Origin: Terriglobales bacterium | GTDB taxonomy: Bacteria; Acidobacteriota; Terriglobia; Terriglobales; Acidobacteriaceae | Direction of reading: 5' to 3' | DNA: 64,000 bases | Assembly (NCBI GenBank): GCA_015655585.1 | Contig: JAATEV010000109.1 | Location: forward strand, 1-64,000 | Shown here: positions 20,101-28,208 of the stretch, in pieces | How positions within the stretch are numbered: the first letter of the stretch is position 1 | Layout: each line of letters begins with the position of its first letter | Notes under the pieces: model-generated | Database searches by the model: none | Seen by the model: the letters and a program-made list of their open reading frames with translations, nothing else | Told to the model about the DNA's origin: nothing | Translations under genes and position numbers: made by a program

Positions 20101-21827
20101 ACCGTTCCAGGAGCTATATCTTTCGGCTGCGACAATACCGCCTGTCCCGTCGCAAGGAACACGCTCAAAGGAAAGTTGGTTCCGCTGAAGTTTGCAACCG
20201 ATCCCGGAAGCGTGCTCGAAACACTGCCGCCGGTTAGCAACCCGGTCGAAATCACCTTCGTCGGATTCTTGTTAATCAGGAACCGTCCCTCGCCCTGCGT
20301 GCCTTGGCCTGTAATCGATCCCACCGTCACCAGCGTAGATCCCGGCGTGCATCCCTGGCTGCACACCCCCTGGAACACGGTGGCGTCTTCCATCACTTGA
20401 ATGTCGTAAGGATGCGTCCCTTCGTCCGCGTAATCACGAAAGCCGCCCGCGGAGGTAATCACCTGCGATCCAATCAGGCAATCGCCTACGCCATAGCAAT
20501 GAATCGTTCCAGGTGCAAGAATGTGTTGTCCGGGCGTGTTATAGGTGCCATACAGTCCAAGAGCCCAGTAATTCGTCTTGAAGTAGGGAACCGCCTCAAC
20601 CGAGCCGGGATACAGGTTATTTCCCCCTGTAAACGCTTGATGATTAATCAGCAACCCGGTCGAACCGGGCTGGGACGAGAACGTCGAATCCATCTTGCGG
20701 GTCGAGACCACTTGGATCGTCTGGCCTGAATTCGCTCCTTTACCCGTTGGTGGAGTCGGATTCAGATAGTTATCGGTCCTCTGGCCGCTTCTGTCGTCCT
20801 CCACATGCGTCCCGCCGGCCCCGTTGCTGTTCCACGTAGAGACGGCATAGCCCTCGGTGGAGTTATAGCTATGGTCCACCTTTACATCGCATCCCGTGGC
20901 GCAGTCTGAGCTCGCAAGTGCGTTTGCAATCCCCTTCGGAGACGAAGGGGTAGCATACTGGCTCGCATACTTCTCCCCGTTCAGATTGTTCACCCGCAGT
21001 TGTGTTCCTGTCGGCTGCGCAATCGTCTGCGTCCCCGCGGGAGCCATCGCCAGTTTCTGCGATAACCCCGTCAGTACGTTTGTCAGTCCAGTCTGTACGC
21101 TCGCAATGTTGGAGTCCACATACTGCTTGTTCGCAGTTTGTATATTTGTAACGTTAGCGTCTACATATTGCTTGTTCGTAGTCTGTGCATTTGTAACGCT
21201 CGCATCCACATACTGTTTGTCGGCAGCTTGGTTCGAGCTCACAGGATCGCCTGCTAACACCAGCGGCCCCGTCATGGTGCCGCCGTTCTTGATCACAAAG
21301 GGGGAAGCAGCATCCACCGGTTGCCCGGAGACCGCCGCCGCAATCGCCGTATCCACATAGCTCTTGCTCACCGTCTGCATCGCCACCGCCGTCGGCAGCA
21401 CCGTGCTCTTGATCGTGCTCACCTGCACCGGCGTCTGGCTCACCGGGACCACCCAGAACTCCCTGCTCATGGTCCCGTCGTTCAGGTGATACACCGCCGT
21501 GTAGAAGCTCCCCAGCGGCGTGGCCCCTGCATTCGGCGTAAGTTGTACACTCAGCGCTCCGCCCGCTCCAATCGTAGCCGTAGTCGTTCCCGCCGGTACC
21601 GAGAGTCCCGTAGCTGTAGTAAATGCCTGCCAGCTTATCAGCACGGAGCCCGTCGCCGGAGTCCCGTCCGCCAGGTGGACTGTATCTGTAACATAAGTAG
21701 TTTCAATCTGCGATACCTGCGCGCTCACAGGCAGCGTCCCCATCCTCATCGCTCCCGGAACCGCCAGCAACAGCGCTCCGATCAGCGTCCATCCTCTACG
21801 CTTCCAATGCATCTTTTGTCTCCCCAT
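17154..21827 (-). CDS. Large fibre-like protein: N-terminal signal peptide, 15-residue KQYVD repeats, LamG-like region, C-terminal SGNH/GDSL hydrolase-like domain
   Basis: 1557 aa; probable start MHWKRRGWTLIGALLLAVPGAMRMGTLPVSAQ; repeats ADKQYVDASVTNAQT/TNKQYVDANVTNIQT/ANKQYVDSNIASVQT; 'LLARYALTEGSGAPTDSSGNGNNATL' LamG; 'LYLAVGDSLTNGAG...WAGTNDV' SGNH blocks. Confidence 0.8.
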   Translation of the reverse strand: MGRQKMHWKRRGWTLIGALLLAVPGAMRMGTLPVSAQVSQIETTYVTDTVHLADGTPATGSVLISWQAFTTATGLSVPAGTTTATIGAGGALSVQLTPNAGATPLGSFYTAVYHLNDGTMSREFWVVPVSQTPVQVSTIKSTVLPTAVAMQTVSKSYVDTAIAAAVSGQPVDAASPFVIKNGGTMTGPLVLAGDPVSSNQAADKQYVDASVTNAQTTNKQYVDANVTNIQTANKQYVDSNIASVQTGLTNVLTGLSQKLAMAPAGTQTIAQPTGTQLRVNNLNGEKYASQYATPSSPKGIANALASSDCATGCDVKVDHSYNSTEGYAVSTWNSNGAGGTHVEDDRSGQRTDNYLNPTPPTGKGANSGQTIQVVSTRKMDSTFSSQPGSTGLLINHQAFTGGNNLYPGSVEAVPYFKTNYWALGLYGTYNTPGQHILAPGTIHCYGVGDCLIGSQVITSAGGFRDYADEGTHPYDIQVMEDATVFQGVCSQGCTPGSTLVTVGSITGQGTQGEGRFLINKNPTKVISTGLLTGGSVSSTLPGSVANFSGTNFPLSVFLATGQAVLSQPKDIAPGTVTIPIATSGVPSGFATSTSALPGQSGVACITEANNSFVHDYEMVPYTVVDDTHLQMTFQKVHTAAATIAVGGLCGYGLEETVDTARGIRQVFPVIGSFSPTALYYAGGESSIIGIAQSTGGFLNINMAIRSIVRSNNVVTVTTKTNIPVDVNSLTITISGVPDSSFNGSFPVTTTASNVLTYSQTGPDGTSTDGTASMVTGGYALYPMAEVLGVFNATTKSVDGQLTLAPNTVAWAVNDPVEEPHYYQEKISADMTHVTQTTPRPLVVDSMGIQFEQTAGPGLMGWFINNNVPASYYLGNGGTHAAPTSGMAVGGIWQKTMDLHAGDISVFSIHCNSHGCGKWNSKYDLMQLDTPTGFDEITFQPPSSTYTMTLHGTQFAFSPQGFNAGSITAQTLNAGAITATSINASAVSGMLNAAQVPVFGGSGSGHAAGVVPDPGATAGTTRFLREDGSWAGIPVAGQSATNLLARYALTEGSGAPTDSSGNGNNATLPGGSLNPSWTTQGLSCNGSSQYFNSTGTRGARTIVWASTEMVPQSGASPVGPQYVTPFGASDLSLEFQGANYYGSHPGTSIHGVVASQSNDTMQGTHVFVWTLGTNASTDPDHLYIDGAETTYASGTTRSASAGKATSDLQVCGVPSGAAHYFPGSLYYFEAFSDEKTPAQAQQETATVKQIVQSRGVQFQPAQDATTTNLYLAVGDSLTNGAGVSPSSQFVAPSDTFTVTNYGLGAAQLDDLTQLFDARELPTYRRNAGRNVIRLWAGTNDVAAGHSAQQTMMAIRAYCNKAKRAGFQTIVSDMVSRTGQDSAMMALDNLMTSEDTGCDLVLDLASNPVLGAAGASANTTYYQADGLNLTLTAQQNVVAPAETRAINLLDHLKSSNMSPTVTTATYTMQDYDLYLPVNPAANSVAATLPDCGYFTGMTRSIKNLQGSGSNTVTVAPAAGQTIDGSSAPVTVANGATLVLRQMVPNRATAGCTWVKVSNN

Positions 21828-21842
21828 AAGTTCATCCCCCAG

Positions 21843-22811
21843 CTAAACTGCCCGCATCGGCCCCGGCAGATAGCTCCGGAAGCAGAGCACTGTCTCGCCG
21901 TCGTTCGCGTCCTTCACTGGAAGCGCTCGGAACGCCCCCCTCAGCGTCACCTGCTCGAGCGCTCCCGCCAGCGTCCTCGTCGCCTCCGCCGAGCTCTGCA
22001 TCGCCTGCAGCCGCGGATAGTGATAGATTACGCGGTCGCCCTGCTCCCCTTCCATCACGAACAGTCCCGACCACTCCTGAAAGAAGCTTCCGCCCTCTCG
22101 ATCCACAAATCCCGTCAGCGCGCTCACCTGCATCCCCGAGCCCGGAGTTCCCGCCAGCAGCGCTCCGCCAAGCTGCAACGTCCCGTCCGAGATCGCCACT
22201 ACACGCTGCACGTTCAACGTCACCCGTCGAACATAGTTGATGTCATTCCCCACCGCCGCCGGCGAACTCACATAAGCCGCGCTCACCCCGCTGCCCACAA
22301 ACCCAACCTGCGCCACGTAGTCCTCATCCACGGCCACCAGATCGCCCACTTGAAACTGAGCCGCCGCCGCCCCAACATTCAGCGAGGTAGCCGTAGATCC
22401 TGTTACCCCAGCCAGAGGCACAGCCGCCGCCGCCAATCCGCCGCTGCCATTCGCCGCCGCGCCTGCCGCCGTCTGCAACAGGTTCATCTGCTGTGAGCCC
22501 GAAGCCAGCGCAAGCTGTAGCTTGCCCCAACGGTCGAACTCCAGCTCCACAGCGGCCTCCACCGCGCTTCGAAGCAGGCTCTGCGCCACCGCCGGAGCGC
22601 CCGTCATCATCGCCCCCACCTTCGTCGCGCTCTTCCGCGCAAATCCCCTGCACCATCCCAGGTCCACCCAAGGAGCCGGAGGCGCATCCAGCGCAAACCG
22701 TCCCATCTGCGCCGCATCGAACACCGTAGGCGCACTCGCCGCTCTGTCTACCGGCGCAAAATAAGCTCGTACCCGTCGCGTCACCGGAGCCACTGCCGCC
22801 ATCGCACTCAC
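21843..22811 (-). CDS. Phage structural protein, unknown (possible tail protein)
   Basis: 322 aa in operon; 4-bp overlap with upstream gene; beta-rich sequence. Confidence 0.55.
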   Translation of the reverse strand: MSAMAAVAPVTRRVRAYFAPVDRAASAPTVFDAAQMGRFALDAPPAPWVDLGWCRGFARKSATKVGAMMTGAPAVAQSLLRSAVEAAVELEFDRWGKLQLALASGSQQMNLLQTAAGAAANGSGGLAAAAVPLAGVTGSTATSLNVGAAAAQFQVGDLVAVDEDYVAQVGFVGSGVSAAYVSSPAAVGNDINYVRRVTLNVQRVVAISDGTLQLGGALLAGTPGSGMQVSALTGFVDREGGSFFQEWSGLFVMEGEQGDRVIYHYPRLQAMQSSAEATRTLAGALEQVTLRGAFRALPVKDANDGETVLCFRSYLPGPMRAV

Positions 22812-23320
22812 AGTTCACCCGCTTCCTGGTACGCAAACACCTCTACCGTGGCCATCCGCTCCAGCCGTTCGTCCTTCGTGGTCAACGGCCCAAACGAAAC
22901 ATCGCCCCAGAACACGTTCGTTCCCATCGCCACAGCCGCCACTCCCGAGCCTCCCGCCGCGCCCACATAGTTCATCTTCATCGTGTTCTGCGGAGCCGCG
23001 TTCACCGCCGCAATCAGCTCGGCATCCATCGCGGCCATCAGTCGTCCGCGGTCCATGCCCCCGCTCGCCGCACTCCCGTCCGTCGCATACTGAATCTCGC
23101 AGCGCAGCGCCACCAGCGGCATCTCGCCTGCAGCATTCGCGCTCATCTCTGCCCAGTGCAGGCAGAACGCATTCACCGGCTCCATCGCGGAGCCCAGCTC
23201 GTTCTCCGCCACCAGTACGCCCGATCGTATCACCTCGCGCACCACCATCGTGCGCGTCGGATTCACCGCCGCCAGCCTGTCACGCAGCGTGACATAAAAG
23301 GTATCCTTCGCATTCTGCAT
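22808..23320 (-). CDS. Phage structural/tail-completion-like hypothetical protein
   Basis: 170 aa, operonic position after head-closure-like genes. Confidence 0.5.
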   Translation of the reverse strand: MQNAKDTFYVTLRDRLAAVNPTRTMVVREVIRSGVLVAENELGSAMEPVNAFCLHWAEMSANAAGEMPLVALRCEIQYATDGSAASGGMDRGRLMAAMDAELIAAVNAAPQNTMKMNYVGAAGGSGVAAVAMGTNVFWGDVSFGPLTTKDERLERMATVEVFAYQEAGEL

Positions 23321-23400
23321 TTATGTAACCCTTTCAATAACAATCCAGTCAGCGGAACCATTCCCCTCACGCTGCTACACAATCAACTCTGCCGGAGCGT

Positions 23401-23817
23401 TCAAAACCAGCCGTAAACATAGGCCTGGCCAAACGCCTCCGACTCTGTAGCCGACACAATCTCCATCAGCACGCCATCGATCAGCACCCCGAACGCCGCC
23501 GCAAACACCGCCCCCGCCACCGAGAACCCCATCGAGCCCATCAGCGCATTCACCGCCGTGGCCGAAACCATCAGCTCCCATCGCGCCGTCTTCGTTCCCG
23601 CGGCCTCTGCCGTCTCCGCCTGTCGCGACTTCCGGAACACCACCGGAGCCAGCGCAATATCCTGAAACTCCGGCATTGCCAGCCCAAGCTGCTCCGTCGT
23701 ATCTCCCGCACTGGCCGGGCCTGGCATCCGCAGCATCACCGCCGGCCCGCCGCCCACACGCAGCAACACATCCGCCGCGCGAATCACCTGCGCGGCTCCA
23801 TGCATCAGATCGGCCAT
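23401..23817 (-). CDS. Phage head-tail joining-like hypothetical protein
   Basis: ORF 23401..23841; plausible start MADLMHGAAQVIRAADVLLRVGGGPAVMLRMPGPASAGD. Confidence 0.5.
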   Translation of the reverse strand: MADLMHGAAQVIRAADVLLRVGGGPAVMLRMPGPASAGDTTEQLGLAMPEFQDIALAPVVFRKSRQAETAEAAGTKTARWELMVSATAVNALMGSMGFSVAGAVFAAAFGVLIDGVLMEIVSATESEAFGQAYVYGWF

Positions 23818-23821
23818 CGCC

Positions 23822-24445
23822 TCACCCCAGCCTTTCTGCAACGTATGGCCTCAGCAGCATCTGCACCTGCGGATCGATCAGCGAGCCGCTGAAGTACTGC
23901 ATCTGCACCGTGTCCAGCTTGCTCGACTTCACATTCATCGCCGGAGTGGCCTGTGCGTTCTTCACAATCTGCGCGCACGCCACCTTCACCGCATCCGTCA
24001 CCGTTGCCAGCCCGGACGTATACGTCACCTCGACCTCGTTGTAGTCCAGCCCCAGAAAGTTCACCGGAAACGTAAGCTCCGCCGCCGTCTGGTTCACGTC
24101 CACACTCGTCGCGTCTATCGTGCTCCAGCTTCCCGGCAGCCCAAAGGCCCAGGCCACCTGCTCGCGAAACGCATCCGGCATCTCGCCCCGCCGAGGCTGC
24201 GCATACCGCACCCTCACCCCCACCAGCGCCGAGTTCGCTCCCGCCGCCGCAGCCAGCGGACGATAACTCAACCGCACCGTTTGCGCCCCTCGCGTCAGCC
24301 GCATCCGCTCCACATACTGCGCTACCATCAGCGTCGGCCTTCGGCAGTAGGCCTCCATCAGCGACGAAGCCATCGTCACCCACTCATCCGCGGTCTCCGC
24401 CGTCAGTCCATACTGCATGTACTCCGCCGGCAACAAATAGCCCAT
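23822..24445 (-). CDS. Phage head-tail connector-like protein
   Basis: Follows capsid gene; 'YLPAEYMQYGLTAETADEWVTMASSLMEAYCRRPTL...VERMRLTRGAQTVRLSYRPL'. Confidence 0.55.
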   Translation of the reverse strand: MGYLLPAEYMQYGLTAETADEWVTMASSLMEAYCRRPTLMVAQYVERMRLTRGAQTVRLSYRPLAAAAGANSALVGVRVRYAQPRRGEMPDAFREQVAWAFGLPGSWSTIDATSVDVNQTAAELTFPVNFLGLDYNEVEVTYTSGLATVTDAVKVACAQIVKNAQATPAMNVKSSKLDTVQMQYFSGSLIDPQVQMLLRPYVAERLG

Positions 24446-24473
24446 CGCAAATACCCTCCAGAATTCAAGGCGT

Positions 24474-24514
24474 CCATAAAAAGAAACAGGGACCGGCATA
24501 AATACCGGTCCCTG
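24474..24514 (-). terminator. Intrinsic terminator between capsid and connector genes
   Basis: Minus strand perfect stem CAGGGACCGG-tatttatg-CCGGTCCCTG followed by TTTCTTTTT. Confidence 0.85.
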
Positions 24515-24541
24515 CAAAATCACACCCGCCAACTCTTCCGG

Positions 24542-25516
24542 CTAGCGATCCACCAGCACCTGGTAGTGTGCATAGTTCGCGCCCTTCACCACCACCGCGC
24601 CAAACTTCACCACCACGTACTGCGAAGCCAGCGAGCCCGGAACGCCAAGCTGGAACACCCGCGGATTCGGATCGCTCAACCAGTGATACTCAATCAGGTC
24701 TTCCGTCACAATGTAAGCCGGAAGCACCGAGCTGCCCGAACCCGGTGTGCCGGTATACGAGAGCGTCCATTCAGGAATCAAAGGAATCTCGCCCGCCTGC
24801 GTCGAAAGCGTCTTCACCGACAAGCCCGCGGCAATCTCCTTCGTATTCAGAACGACATTGAACTCCGTCTTCATCTCACGATCGATCAGGTCCAGCAGAA
24901 CCGGATTCGCATAGATCGCCGTGGGACGAACGCCAAACGAGCTGTTGGCAACCATCTGTGCAATCGTCGACTTGAACCCATCCACAATGCTTCCGCTGGC
25001 CGGAATCGTGACCGTATTGCCACCCGTGGCAATCTGCGAGCTCACGCCGTAATACTGAGCCGTAGTCGGCGAGCTCAGGCTCGTATCGTTGCCGTTCCAC
25101 AAGGCCACATCGTGCGTGCGGAGCACGCCATCCACCGTATCGGCCAGGTCCTTCGCCTGCAAATACGCAAACTGGCTCTGCTGCCTGCCCAGTTCCATAT
25201 CGAACAGGTTGTAGTTGATCTGTGCCACCAGCGCCTTCAGCGGAACGCTGTTCTCCACGCGCGTCGGGCTCACCAGCGGTGCGACGATATTGCGCGGATC
25301 GACAAAGCCACTCCCCGCCGTAGGAGTCGGAATCGCAGTCTCCTCAAAGTAGCGCGAGGGATGCCCCGTCGCCGGAACCTGCTTGATCCGCTGGCCAAAG
25401 ATACCGCGGCGGCGAACAAGGTCCACAATCTCTGTCTGGTAAATCGGAACTTCCACTGCGCCCGGTCCAATGTGGTCTGCTGCGCTATGAATGTTGGTAA
25501 ACATCACGTTCATCAT
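24542..25516 (-). CDS. Phage major capsid protein (HK97-fold-like)
   Basis: ~325 aa; 'VPATGHPSRYFEETAIPTPTAGSGFVDPRNIVAPLVSPTRVENSVPLKALVAQINYNLFDMELGRQQ', 'PTAIYANPVLLDLIDREM', C-terminal 'YQVLVDR'. Confidence 0.75.
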   Translation of the reverse strand: MMNVMFTNIHSAADHIGPGAVEVPIYQTEIVDLVRRRGIFGQRIKQVPATGHPSRYFEETAIPTPTAGSGFVDPRNIVAPLVSPTRVENSVPLKALVAQINYNLFDMELGRQQSQFAYLQAKDLADTVDGVLRTHDVALWNGNDTSLSSPTTAQYYGVSSQIATGGNTVTIPASGSIVDGFKSTIAQMVANSSFGVRPTAIYANPVLLDLIDREMKTEFNVVLNTKEIAAGLSVKTLSTQAGEIPLIPEWTLSYTGTPGSGSSVLPAYIVTEDLIEYHWLSDPNPRVFQLGVPGSLASQYVVVKFGAVVVKGANYAHYQVLVDR

Positions 25517-25529
25517 TCTCCCTTTCAAG

Positions 25530-25564
25530 AAACAAAAAAGGGCGCAGCCTTCATGGCCGCACCC
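25530..25564 (-). terminator. Terminator-like hairpin plus T-tract immediately 5' of capsid gene
   Basis: Minus strand GGGTGCGGCC-atgaa-GGCTGCGCCC (two G:U pairs) followed by TTTTTTGTTTC. Confidence 0.7.
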
Positions 25565-25615
25565 ATCTCAAAAAACTTCGTTATCGCCGCCATCCCACAG
25601 CAGCGCACAAACGTC

Positions 25616-26068
25616 CTAAGCCAGCAGCCCGGACCGCATCAACTGCGCCTTCACCGCAATCCGCTGCTCGATGCTCAAGCTCGTCAAAGCAGCATCCACC
25701 GCACCGGCCTCCATTGAATCAATCGCAACGCCCTGCTTCGTCAGCAGGTTTACCATCGCAACCGGCAGCGTCTTCCGGCCATTTGTAACATTTTCAGGAG
25801 CATGTTCAGCCGCAGCCTCCAGCTCCGCAATCCGCGCCTCGGCCATAGCCAGCTTCTCTTCCAGCTCACACTCGCGCCTGCCTTCAACCGTTGCCACAAT
25901 GCGTCCAATCGAAGCCTCCGCATCCACGGCAAAGTCGCTCTGCCTCTGTGCCAGCCGTTCCACCGCCTGCTCCAGCATCCCAGCCGCCGCAGCCAGTCGC
26001 TCCAGCGTCATTCCCAGCTCTTCCTTCAACTCCATCGCACCCTCCTCCATCTCTATCGAGTTATCCAT
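25616..26068 (-). CDS. Coiled-coil, scaffold-like phage protein
   Basis: 150 aa from MDNSIEMEEGAMELKEELGMTLERLAAAAGMLEQAVERL; directly upstream of capsid. Confidence 0.6.
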   Translation of the reverse strand: MDNSIEMEEGAMELKEELGMTLERLAAAAGMLEQAVERLAQRQSDFAVDAEASIGRIVATVEGRRECELEEKLAMAEARIAELEAAAEHAPENVTNGRKTLPVAMVNLLTKQGVAIDSMEAGAVDAALTSLSIEQRIAVKAQLMRSGLLA

Positions 26069-26076
26069 CCCCAGCG

Positions 26077-26472
26077 TTAAGCCGCAGTAGTAGTCGTCGC
26101 CGGAGCCTGCGCCGATTGCACATTCAGAATTGCAACCACGGCGGATACAATATTCTGCAAATAAGCCGAGTCCGCAGTAACCCCAGCCTGCTTCAGCAGC
26201 GAAGTCACCGAATCCTGCGTCAGCAGCATCACCTCGTTCAGCTTCTGCGCTCCCGTTCCGTTCTGCACTCCGGACGCCGCATACTTCTGCTCCACCAGCA
26301 GAACCGCCGTCTGGATCAGCGAAGTAGCGTCCGCCACACCCGCCACCACCGGAGCCGCCGAGGGAAACAGCAGCGCAACCAGCTTTTCCACCGGAACCGC
26401 ATACTCCAGCGCCCACTTCAGCCCCTTTTCAAACCCCTTGCCAATCGTCTCCAACACGCCAATAAAGCTCAT
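26077..26472 (-). CDS. Hypothetical protein
   Basis: MSFIGVLETIGKGFEKGLKWALEYAVPVEKLVALLFPSAAPVVAGVADATSLIQTAVLLVEQKYAASG... Confidence 0.55.
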   Translation of the reverse strand: MSFIGVLETIGKGFEKGLKWALEYAVPVEKLVALLFPSAAPVVAGVADATSLIQTAVLLVEQKYAASGVQNGTGAQKLNEVMLLTQDSVTSLLKQAGVTADSAYLQNIVSAVVAILNVQSAQAPATTTTAA

Positions 26473-26513
26473 TCCCTCTCCTTCACTAGAGTCGCGCCAC
26501 ACCATCCGCTAAA

Positions 26514-27131
26514 TCACCCGCGAGCCACAGCAGCCCGACGCATCGTGCCGCCGCGCTTTACCCGGAAGCTCGTGCTCCTGTAAGCGGCCTTCTCCCGCAG
26601 CAGAATCGCCGCGCCCGTAAACGTGGCCCGCGTCAGCGTCCATATCGAAGCCTTCATGTCCGCCACATGCGCGTCCGCCAGCTCGTAGCTCATGCCCATC
26701 AGGCCCATGCCTTCGCCGTCCTCCCGGATCTTCTGCTCCATCTCCGGAAAGTCCCGCGCAAACAAGTACCCCGCCACCGTCAGCTTCCGCCCATCCAGCT
26801 CCGCCGCGGTAATGATCCCGCACTTCTGCCTGGCATCGTGACCATCCCATCCGGCCTTGTAGTCCACCGCCATCCCCAGCAGACTGGGCAGAGCCGCCTC
26901 CGCTGCCTCGCGTGTCAGCATCACCCTGTGACCCCGCGCGCCGCTCGGAGCCTTGTCGCTCGGTACATCCACCAGCGTCAGCACGCCCTCAAACGGCAGC
27001 CGGTTCGGATGCCCATGCACCACCGGAAACTCCACCGCCATCGCCCGCATCTCCATCCCCGGTGCGCCCTGCATCCTCCCTCGTCCCAACGCTCCAGCGC
27101 TCCGCCGATGCAGCCCATCCGCATGTCCCAT
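26514..27131 (-). CDS. Phage prohead/capsid maturation protease-like protein
   Basis: Start after AGGGGAGG RBS (MGHADG); 'FPVVHGHPNRLPFEGVLTLVD...GMAVDYKAGWDGHDARQKCGIITAAELDGRKLTVAGYLF...GMGLMGMSYELADAHVADM...RATFTGAAILLREKAAYRSTSF'. Confidence 0.65.
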   Translation of the reverse strand: MGHADGLHRRSAGALGRGRMQGAPGMEMRAMAVEFPVVHGHPNRLPFEGVLTLVDVPSDKAPSGARGHRVMLTREAAEAALPSLLGMAVDYKAGWDGHDARQKCGIITAAELDGRKLTVAGYLFARDFPEMEQKIREDGEGMGLMGMSYELADAHVADMKASIWTLTRATFTGAAILLREKAAYRSTSFRVKRGGTMRRAAVARG

Positions 27132-27201
27132 CGAACCTCCCCTGTCCTTCTGGTCTCTTCCGCTCACATCACCCGCCGCCAACGCGGCGAATCCCAATCC
27201 T

Positions 27202-27549
27202 TCAGGCCACAGTCGGCCGCTCCTCAGCGCCGTCTGCCTCGTCTTTCTTCGCCTCGCAGCCGCGATCAAAGCTCTCCAGCAGCAGCCTCACCGCGCTCTT
27301 CTTGCGCTTCTTCGCCGTGGGAGCCTCGCGCTTATCCAGCCCCGCCAGGTTCGTCAGCATCTTCGTATGCGGAATGCTCCCCTTCTTCGCCTCGTCCACA
27401 AACGTCTCCACGATCTCCGGCAGGGCCTCCGCAATTCGTCTCCGCGTATAGCTTCTGCAATACCGTGCCTGCGGCCGAGGAGCCCCCACCGCTCTCTTCC
27501 CCTCGCCCGCGCTTACAAACGTGCCCTCTTCTCCCCGCTGTCGTTCCAT
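27202..27549 (-). CDS. Hypothetical basic protein (possible small terminase/accessory)
   Basis: 115 aa from MERQRGEEGTFVSAGEGKRAVG; 'RRRIAEALPEIVETFVDEAKKGSIPHTKMLTNLAGLDKRE'. Confidence 0.5.
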   Translation of the reverse strand: MERQRGEEGTFVSAGEGKRAVGAPRPQARYCRSYTRRRIAEALPEIVETFVDEAKKGSIPHTKMLTNLAGLDKREAPTAKKRKKSAVRLLLESFDRGCEAKKDEADGAEERPTVA

Positions 27550-27560
27550 TTCGTGCCCCC

Positions 27561-27599
27561 AAAACAAAACGGGAGAGCAGCCCATGGGCGCTCTCCCGT
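27561..27599 (-). terminator. Terminator-like hairpin plus T-rich tract 5' of the 27202-27549 gene
   Basis: Minus strand ACGGGAGAGC-gcccatgggct-GCTCTCCCGT then TTTGTTTTG, then GGGGG and ATG. Confidence 0.75.
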
Positions 27600-27695
27600 C
27601 ATCTCTCACTTACATATTCAGAATAGCAGTTGGTGCATAACTACTACGCCACTTCGGCGAAAGAAATAAATCATTCAAATGCAGCAACTTACGTG

Positions 27696-28208
27696 CTAAA
27701 AGTGCAATCCCCCCTCTTGACAGGCTTTTTGCGGCTCCAGCAGCTTCTTCTCCAGAAAGACCTTCGTCAGCACGTCCAGCGCCTTCGCATACCGCCGCAG
27801 CACAGTCCGTAGCGGAAGCTTCATCATCGTGGCCGTCTCGCCCTGCGTATATTCCTGCAGTGCAATCCGTTGGATCAGGTGCTGTTGCTCCGCGTCCAGC
27901 GTCGTCAGGCAACGCTCCACGTCGTGGACAAAGATCACCACGTCGTCAAAGCCATGCACACGGTAGTTCGTCACCTTGCCGCGAAACATCTCCCGTCCCA
28001 GCAGCGACGGAGTCCGTCCCGCCTCCATCGACAGCCGCATATACCGGCGCAACAGGGCCTCCGTGTACTTCCTGTAGAAGGCCACCTCCACCGTCGTTTC
28101 GGCAGCCTCTCGCGCCTCCTGTCCGCTTCCCGCTGCTGTGGCCCATATCTTCGGAAGCACCACTTCCGCCTGAACCGGAGTCGGCAAAATCACCAGGGCT
28201 GCACTCAT
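27696..28208 (-). CDS. Sigma-70 region 4-like / phage late-gene regulator-like HTH protein
   Basis: C-terminal 'LTTLDAEQQHLIQRIALQEYTQGETATMMKLPLRTVLRRYAKALDVLTKVF' resembles sigma-r4/ArpU HTH; ATGA overlap with upstream gene. Confidence 0.6.
   Translation of the reverse strand: MSAALVILPTPVQAEVVLPKIWATAAGSGQEAREAAETTVEVAFYRKYTEALLRRYMRLSMEAGRTPSLLGREMFRGKVTNYRVHGFDDVVIFVHDVERCLTTLDAEQQHLIQRIALQEYTQGETATMMKLPLRTVLRRYAKALDVLTKVFLEKKLLEPQKACQEGGLHF

Noticed and set aside
17319-20237. 972-aa + strand ORF opposite the fibre gene
   Set aside because: Compositionally a shadow (R/H-rich, no domain); minus-strand frame has signal peptide, repeats and SGNH motifs.
21105-21235. Short tandem repeats resembling a CRISPR array
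   Set aside because: In-frame 45-nt protein-coding repeats without spacers; no cas genes anywhere in window.
25616-26416. Full-length 266-aa ORF including N-terminal Gly/Cys-rich extension
   Set aside because: The extension overlaps the preceding gene (26077-26472) in another frame; start at 26068 (MDNSIEMEEG) is more plausible.
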